Origin: Spinacia oleracea
Lineage: Eukaryota; Streptophyta; Magnoliopsida; Caryophyllales; Amaranthaceae
Length of the DNA: 64,000 nucleotides
Assembly (NCBI RefSeq): GCF_020520425.1
Contig: NC_079491.1
Span: 98,673,152-98,737,151, forward strand
Direction: 5' to 3'
Shown: positions 56,100-64,000 of the stretch, piece after piece
Layout: every line of letters begins with the position of its first letter
How positions within the stretch are numbered: position 1 is the stretch's first letter
Notes under the pieces: generated by a model
Databases searched by the model: none
What the model was told of the DNA's origin: nothing
What the model saw: only the letters and a program-made list of their open reading frames with translations
Program-made: the position numbers and the translations under genes

Positions 56100-59000
56100 C
56101 TAATGACTTGTTTAAATTGCATGATTGCTTTCATTTTCAAGTTATTATTTATGATAAATGTTTAGACTTTGCATGCTTCAATGTATGTTTTAATTAAATA
56201 TCTTGCACTGCAATAAATCCTTTTAGAAAGGTAACAGTAAATTTCCTCGATTGGTAGTGAATTCAAGAACGATTCACGGAAATGAGAGAAAATGAGCGAT
56301 TTAAAATGTACGTTTCTTTTAGCGACTTTTATGGTTGTTTTCGAGTATCAAAGTCGAATGGCAAACCGATTGGTGCTTGTGAATTCAAAATACAATGTAG
56401 TTTTGAGATCATAAAGCATTGAGTTTAAACACCCAGCTTTACCAATGGTTAACAACCTAATATCTTTGTCCATTGAATTCTCGAATGAGTCTAGTCACTA
56501 GACATTCGAATAGATTGATGCTTAGAGAACTTTAGAAGCTTCTAGTAAGATCATCTAGTTGAAACAGAATATTCAACATAAATAAAATGGTAAGAACTCT
56601 GTTGGAATGACATCGGACATGTCTAACAAAGTATAAAAGTCAACACTATAGAATTCAATTATTAAAGACTATAAGAAAGGGTACAAGAAATAGGAAAACA
56701 AGGAACAAATGAAAGGAATTTACGATTCCGTTTCTACCTATAAGTTTATGTTTAAAGAGAAGTGACCTAGAAATCAAACTTCCTTGGTATCATATACCGC
56801 TTGAGGTTCTTACTTCGGTAATAACTCAAACAATGGAAGCTAGGCTACACTAATGGCCTACAAGTGGGAAATGAAACATGGCATTGCTACATTAGTTGTA
56901 GGGTCATCTAGTTTGTTTTAAGTCCTTTCAAAGGCTGGAACTTAATGGCTATTTTGTTCCATAATCAGCATACCTAAATTTCTGCTTCAAACACAGAAAG
57001 ACTCACATTCAGAAGAACGAAAACAATGCTTGTTTGTTTGTTTATTTGAATGAAATGGTCATTTTTGGGTTGAGTCAATATGCTTGATTAAAACAAACAA
57101 CTCTTTAACAATAAAACTTTACTAGGTTCAAATCAACCCCTTGATTTGAGTTCCACTAATCTTTGGCATTGTTGCTTAGACCATGTCAACAAGTTAAAAT
57201 TCAAAAGCTCTATTTTGATGGACTTTTGAAAGTTGATTGATTTCTAGATCAATTTAAGACAACTAGTCTTACTTGTTGAAAGTAACAAAAGATATGAACT
57301 ATTGTTAGAACGCCTAGACAATAGAGTTCAAAGCTAAAGAAAGATTTTATAACTTTATTATTTCACATGGATTTGAGTGAATATAGGTTTATTTACTCAA
57401 ATGTGATATAAGTTGAATCTGTTTGGCTACTTCAAAGATTCAGAAGTATAAAATCCACTTGGCAATAAATCATAAAGATCTAGGTTAGATCATGTTGATG
57501 ATTACTTGAGACCAAATATGATCATCAATGATTGTGTGTTGTAATTTCACAATCTAGCTCCATAAGATATGGCATATCTACGTTGGAATGATCGAAGTCA
57601 ATTAGTACTTGATTCGATCAATGATGAATCATAAAGACTTTTCCTATAATTTCTAAAACAAAATGCTCAACTACCACCAAACTAAACCAAATTCGTCAAA
57701 GCTATTGAAAAATAATTTTAGAATAACTTTTCATAAAATATATCTAGAGAGTTGCAAAACTCAGTGGGAGCTTAGTGTTTGTCATTCAACAAACTAAGGC
57801 CCAAGTATAGATATATGTTTCATTGTGATTTATTCAAATGAGACACAAGGGTATTGTTTCTACCACGAATTTTGAGAACATAATGTTTGTTTGCTCGAAA
57901 TAATGTCCTTTTGGAGATTCGTTTCCAAAATGACAAGTGGGAGAAAATAGACCTCGAAAGGTCTTCGTGCGAACAACAAACATAAACGGACAATCCGGAG
58001 GCTTTTCGAAGTTCTTTAGAAAATCCGAACATGTATTCTTTAAGGACTTTAGAAGTGGCTTTAAAGAATAGACATCTCTTAGAAGACTTTACAAATTCTT
58101 CAAGTAGAACAGAATATTCAAAGGACTCTCAAAGTGCCTGTTGATATTCTATTGTTTGATGTTCTATACCCAAGTAGGCATAGAGTTCAGGTCAATGAAA
58201 CTATGAGATTCTTCTATTAATAGTAAAGAAACCTAAAACTTGCAGTCAAACTATTAATGAGTTTGTGACCTGTAAGAAAGCTATGACGAAACCCAGATTC
58301 CCTAAAATGGTTAGAGGCCATATATAGACTCAAATGTTTTAGATGGTTAAAGGCCATAAAACATAACCAATGTTTTGATGACAAAATTGAAATTTTGTTG
58401 ATTTGCAAGAATAGGTTAACACCTGTTGGTTGAAAATTGGTTTTAAGGATAAAAACCATCAAACATGGAATTGAGTTCACACACAAAGCTAAATTAGTTG
58501 CTAAAGGTTACAAGAAAATTCATGGCATGGATTGTGTTGAAACCTCATGCATAATCGTAATGCTCAAGTCTATAAATCAAGCAATGATTGCATATTGGTA
58601 CATATGGCAATGGATGACAAAACAAATTCCTCAATAAAATGTTGGAATAAACTATGTACATGGTATGTCATAGGATTTGTGGATCCAAATAAATGCTTGA
58701 AAAGGAATGCTAGCTTATGAAATCTAAGTACAGATTTAAGCAAGCAATTGGGAATTGGAACTGTAATTTAGTGAAACTAATAAGTATTTTAGTTTCATAA
58801 AACGTACATAATTCTTATAGATATATAAGAAGTTTAGTGGGAGTACGTAAAACTTAATTGGTCCTGTGTGTATCACACACATATCTCTCTATTGTGAAAT
58901 AACATTCAAATGCTAATGACTTAGATTTGAAATTATTCATCAATGATGGACCATGGCGAAACTTAGTACATATTGGGTATTAAGATCTATTTACAAAGAT

Positions 59001-60063
59001 CTTATAATATTGTTTTGGATTAAGTAATGGCATTTACTAACTCAAACAAGAAAGTCTCCAGTGGAGACATTTGACCCATATGAATAAATCTAAGTAAAGG
59101 ATGTTTGAACTATGTATAAGCATTTACTAAGTTAAACATCAAAGATCTAAGTAAGATTCTTAACCTAAATTATATGTCAAAGAATTTACCTGGATTTAGT
59201 GAAACTAGAATGAGCTAAAGTTACATGAATAGAATTCAATTGGGAATTATTTTACAAAAGAATTTATCATGTATGATATAATATGAGGATCGCCAAAAAC
59301 GTATCGTATGACTTTAGGCATGAGGAACATATACCAATCTCTATTGATCTAAGTGAAGATCAACTAGATTGAGATCAAGAAAAACTTACGGTACTTGAAA
59401 AGGTACATAAGAGTAGTTCTTGATTCAAGGAAATAAAGATAATCCTAAATATTGATGCTACACGCATAAACACTGGCAAAGGATCAAGCAAGACCCTTTG
59501 GAATTAACCATTGATAAGGACGAGCTATAGAGCATCGTGTTTTGAAATGGCAACATGGATTGGAGACCATCAGTTGTTGCGTGGGAAATTAAATTTCTAA
59601 GTTCTAAGATATAGTTGGAAAGTCTTCCGCATATATGTGAACTGCTTGGATAAGTAAATCCAAACAAAGCATCACTAGCAACCTATACAGTTGAAGTAAA
59701 AGTACTTATTGCCTAAGAAGCAATAAAACAGAGTTGTTTATATTAATGAGTTCTTCATTGAACTTGGGAAGATCACATGTTTGTTGACTTAATGGTTCTT
59801 CATTGCAAAATGCGTAGAACCACTATTGCAGCAAGAAAGACTAGATCACAAAATAAACATACTCAAAAGATCTTATCATCTATCTCGAAGAACATTCGAT
59901 GAAAAGGATATTAAGATTGGCAAAGAATGATAACTAAACCTATGCAACAAGTGAGAAGCAACACTCACATTGTAGCACTGGAAATCAAGCATAGCTTTGA
60001 ATTCCATGAACTGTTTTAAAGATGGGTTTGAGGCCCATGGTTCTAAAACAATGGGGTTGAACA
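56100..60063 (+). pseudogene. Degenerate Copia gag-pol remnant of unit B
   Basis: Only scattered matches to the A polyprotein remain: a GTGGGAAATG...GCATTGCTACATTAG block at about 56865 (protease region), CTTTGGCATTGTTG at 57161 (GAG-pre-integrase), CAAAATGACAAGTGGGAGAAA at 57928, and an RT stretch at 58480-58580 reading KLVAKGYKKIHGMD. Stops and indels occur throughout; no frame exceeds about 90 codons. The flanking leader and 3' region are, by contrast, well preserved. Confidence 0.8.
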
Positions 60064-60867
60064 TTTATCATATATGAAATGTATTTTCATATTCCATTTA
60101 ATCTTGGTTTAGTATTAAATGATGAGTCCCTTCAATTTGGCGATATATTCAAGATAGACTGTCAGGACCAGTCCTGTGACTAAGAAATGTCTATCAAGTG
60201 AACTTGAATGTTAAAGGTTGAAAATGGTCCCTAGTTGGAGTTTTCTATAAAATTGGACGCATAGAAAACGTTAGACGATTAGAATGCAAGATGACTAGTA
60301 GTTCTGTTTCTTGAACTATGTGGACATGGCAATGTCATAATCATTTGCATAGATACTTACTTTGGGAAGACTAGTATCGGACAAGACCTATGAAACTTTA
60401 CTGTAAGAGATGAAAATCTGTCATAAGTAAATTTCATTAAAATTATTAGACACTAAATCCTCAATACCTGAGTGATTTGAGATTACTTGTTTGAGAACTG
60501 GTTTCTTTGACGTTGACCAACCGTCGCACCGTAAAAGGAGGCTATAAAGGCAACGCTCAGGTAATCACCTATCAAACGAAGTCTAATCTCAAGATCGCAA
60601 GATTGGGATTGTCCTCCCATAAATCGGGATGAGATGCTTAAAAGTTGTACAAGTCCACTCGGAGAGCTAGAAACTGTGAAATGCATGGCCGTGCTCGGAT
60701 GAATCATAGGCTATGATTATCTGTTTATTTGATCAGTTGAACTCTGAAACCGAGGAACACCTCTGGACATAATAAGGATGACAACACTTACCTTATGTTC
60801 AAGAGCAAGCATCGAGCGACAAAGGAATTAGGAAATGCACACTTGTCCCTAAGGACAAGTGGGAGAC

Positions 60868-62233
60868 TGAAGGAAATAATGCCCTTGGTCCAAGTATGCA
60901 TTCTATGTTAAGTCTAATAAGTGCGGTTCAGTATTAATTAACAAGTTAATAATTCAGTGAGATCAAGTGAGCTGAATGCCTAGCTAGAGGCCGCTTCAGT
61001 TCAAGTGGAATTAATGATATTAATCCACAGCTTACTCTTGACCGAACCCGTAGGGTCACACAAATAGTACGTAAACGGATCAAGTATTTAATGGCATTAA
61101 ATACTCTATCTATGGATATTCGGAATCGACGGATCTTGGTTTCAGTGGGAGCTGAGATCGTCACAAGCAAGAAATGAATACTCCGGAAACGATGATATTG
61201 CCGGAAACGGAAATATGGATCGTATCGGAAATATAAATATTATCCAAGTCGTAGATGTTGCCGGAAACGGAAGCATGGTACGTATCGGAAAATATTATCG
61301 GAAATGGAAATATTGCCGGAATCGAAAATATTGCCGGAAACGGAAATATTGTCAGAATCGGAAATATTATAGGAATCGGAAAATAATTCCGGAAACGGAA
61401 ATATTAAATATTTGTTCGAAACGGAAATTAATTCCGGAATCGGAAATATTAAATGTTGTTCGTATCGGAAATGAATTCCGGAATCGGGAATTTAATCGGA
61501 AGCGTATCGTACGAATTAGCATCGGACGAGGCCCGCTAGACGAAGGCCCAGCACGAAGCCAGGCCATCGCCCAGCGATCCGCACGCAGCAACGCACGCCT
61601 CGACCAGACCCAGCGCAAGGCCAGTCCCAGCCAAGGGCGCGCGCGCACACGCAGCACCGCACATGGGCTGTGCGCTTGTCGTGGGCCGCAAGGCCTGCGC
61701 GGGTGCACGGCTTGTACGATGCGTGTGCGGGAAATCCTGATTCTATTAGGATTCGTGCGAAGATTAAAATCCTAATCTTATTAGAATTGCTTTGTTATTT
61801 AGAGTCCTAATAAAGTTCTAATTAACAAATCCACATCCTAGTAGGATTACAATTCTTTTTCCATACCTCTATAAATAAGGGCCTAGGGTCATTATTTATA
61901 CACGTGTTTTCAAGTATTCAAATCTAGGATTTTTAAGCAGAAAAATCAGCCATAACTCTTGCCCATTTAGCCGAAAATAAGTAGTACCTTAAGGGCGATT
62001 CTAGTTGGTCAATCTTAAGGCGGATCCGGACGTGCTGTGGACTATCTACGGAGGGACGACACTTGGAGTCCTAAAGACTTGTTCTTGTTTGGTTCGGGCG
62101 CAGCTAGGGAAGGCACGCAACAAAGAGTATGCATCTAAACTATGCTAAATGATTATGTGTAAATAATATGTTTTCCTGGCTTTATGGTTTTTCCGCATGA
62201 TTTATGAATTGTCATATGTATCATAACCCAACA
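60868..62233 (+). repeat. Shared LTR between Copia units B and G
   Basis: TGAAGG...CAACA, preceded by the AAGTGGGAGAC tract (60857-60867) and followed by a canonical TGGTATCAGAGCC site (62235-62247). Its GC block matches the Copia A LTR rather than the LTR at 51985. TATA box 61870-61877. Confidence 0.92.
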
Positions 62234-64000
62234 GTGGTATCAGAGCCTCTTATTATTTTCATAATCTAAATTGCATGAACATGGTTAAATATTACAAATT
62301 TGCAAGAATTAAAAGGGGTGATTAATTTTCGTAATTGTTAATTAATTGCAAATTGCGTTTATTTAATTATACGTACGCAGTTTTTCGGCAGTTTCTTCGT
62401 TACTCATCCAAATCGAGTGATTTTTGTGTCAATTCCGCATGTAAAAGGCATTCTAAAATTTTGACAAAAATAGTGTTTTTCGGCCGAACCCAGAATTCTC
62501 AAATTCGAAGCCTAACTATGACTTTTCGGAGGTTTTAGTTTTTCGAATGCAAAATTTCGTAAATTTAAGATGTTAAATTAAATATTTGCGATTCTTGTTG
62601 ATAAATCTTGAATTTTTGATTGACCTACTGTATATGTTTAACAAGTTTGAATGCCTAGCCTTGTTAATTATGCAATCTAATTTGTAATTATGATTAATTT
62701 GTTGAAAATTGGAATAATTTAGAATTAATTTGATTTTCATAATTAGTTATAATTTAATTAGATACCTATGATTAAAAACCACCATAAAAATTGTAAATTT
62801 ATGTTAAATTTTAAATTTTTATGACCGAGACTTGAATCCATGTTAATCGGAAATCAATTGAATAATAAATTTTCGATTTTTCGCCCTGAAATTATGAAAT
62901 TAATATTATTTATTAATTTGTCATTAATTTTGAATATAAATTTTAAATTTTTATGCGATTCGCTCATATAACTTGCACGCCGAAAGCAATGGACGCTACG
63001 TGTTACCCTTAAGGGGTGTTGTATAGTGCGGGCATGTGACGACGAGCAAGGGAGCTCGTCGCCCATGCGGTACAAAAGCAATGAGCAAGGCCATGGTGCA
63101 CGAGCACAAGGCAGCAGCCCTGCCTTGTGTCGTGGGCTGTGTGCAATGGGCGAATGGGCGAGAGCAAGGCCGAGCAGTCGCGTGTGGGCAGCAAGCGAGC
63201 TGCGCCACAGCGCGCACTGCCTCGCGCAAGCGTGCGGAGCCTCGCGCGCAGCGAGCGCAAGCTCGCGTGCCACGAGTGCTACGCCCAGCGTCGATGCGTC
63301 GCGCGCAGCGAGCGCCAGCTCGCATACTGCTGCCTCGTGCGATGAGCGCAAGCTCGCGTGCGGGAAAGGCAGGCGCGCAGCGAGCGATGGCTCGCATGGA
63401 TCGAGCGCTGGCGAGCGCGCGCAGCGAGCGATGGCTTGCATGGATCGAGTGCTGGAGAGCGCGCGCAGCAAGCGATGGCGTGCGAGCGCTATTGTGCGTG
63501 CGACGAGCGTTGCGCCCAGCGATGGCGTGCGGGTGCGTGTTGCGACGTGCGACGAGCGCTGCGCCCAGCGATGGGCTGCGGCAGCATGCTCGTGCGTCGA
63601 GCGCTGGCGCGCGCAGCGAGCACCATACGTGATGCCTTGCGATGGTAAGCAGCAGCGATGCGAGGCAGCGCATGGGCTGCGCGCACATGGCCAGCGATGG
63701 CTGTGTGCGTGTGGCCCATGGGCGTGCGATGCGTAAGGTTGTTGCGTTGCGATTAGATCGTTTTGAAATTTTAATTTGAAATTTTCAGTTTACGTAATTT
63801 TAATTAATTTTAAAATTAATAATTTAAATTATTTTCTTGGATTTTAATTTTGAATATTGTAATTATAATAAATTTTATTTATTCTAATTATTTTACTAAA
63901 ATTAAAATCATGAATTAATTTGAATACGACTGAAATTAAATTAAACTTTATGGATTCAATTATAAATTTATATGAGCTTTAAATTTTAATTAAATTTTTA
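62234..64000 (+). mobile_element. Copia unit G, leader only (runs off the window)
   Basis: Follows the shared LTR directly and is colinear with 1166 to about 2740 of element A. GC-rich island at 63018-63740, with a 44-bp repeat (63377, 63421) and units like those of B near 63500-63600. Coding capacity is not visible. Confidence 0.9.
63018..63740 (+). repeat. GC-rich minisatellite island of unit G
   Basis: Mosaic of GCGCAGCGAGCGATGGCT words (as in A) and GCGACGAGCGCTGCGCCCAG words (as in B). The overlapping ORFs in several frames are compositional. Confidence 0.85.

Larger units (their letters stand above)
51985..62233 (+). mobile_element. Copia unit B, coding region decayed
   Basis: LTR 51985-53409 (1425 bp), leader 53410-56099, decayed coding DNA to about 60063, 3' region to 60867, LTR 60868-62233 (1366 bp). 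It belongs to the family of Copia A. It inserted into element C: the sequence GGATGGCCTGTAAC stops at 51984, whereas the uninterrupted C copy reads on at 46007, making GTAAC (51980-51984) the target duplication to expect on the far side. The two LTRs are different sub-variants. Confidence 0.88.

Overview
The window is nuclear DNA of a repeat-rich flowering plant. Evidence for this is an intron-containing tRNA-Tyr gene, plant-only protein families (PORR, F-box/DUF295, plant mobile domain), and Stowaway, CACTA, hAT-like, Copia and Ty3/gypsy elements. I cannot name the species; a eudicot is most likely. Roughly three quarters of the 64 kb is transposable-element sequence.

Layout. (1) 1-15753: a Copia LTR retrotransposon (element A), its left end cut by the window. 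Its gag-pol frame is almost intact, with one nonsense codon near the gag start. A 5.7-kb CACTA transposon, flanked by a 3-bp TAT duplication, sits in its 3' LTR and carries a ~160-bp satellite array with trimeric higher-order structure. (2) 15754-31046: a gene island. It holds a Stowaway-type MITE, tRNA-Tyr(GUA) with an intron, a single-exon PORR-domain gene (+), a leucine-rich-repeat gene of the plant 'outer arm dynein light chain 1-like' type (-, at least 3 exons), a second Stowaway-type MITE, a hAT-like MITE with an 8-bp target duplication, and an F-box/DUF295 gene (-). (3) 31047-33740: a solo Copia LTR with a perfect 5-bp duplication, beside a broken RTE/L1-type LINE reverse transcriptase. 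(4) 33725-64000: a stack of nested LTR retrotransposons of which mainly the left halves are visible.

In the nest, element D (Ty3/gypsy, probably Tat/Ogre lineage, minus strand) was broken in its integrase by element F (minus). F was broken by element C (tRNA-Arg-type primer site, plus, non-coding), and C by a Copia element of the same family as A (plus). D carries, antisense to itself, an apparently intact seven-exon plant-mobile-domain gene of 710 codons, with six phase-0 introns of 70-85 bp, and a decayed DUF7745-like gene. The Copia unit at 53410-60867 has scrambled coding DNA but non-coding regions nearly identical to those of A, as expected of a derivative mobilised by another copy's proteins.

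Two elements (C and the Copia at the right end) read LTR-internal-LTR-internal, and D's 3' LTR is also followed by a primer-binding site. The two Copia LTRs of the tandem belong to different sub-variants, which points to recombination between elements. Host genes therefore occupy only about 16-30 kb; everything else is explained by insertion, recombination and decay of mobile DNA.
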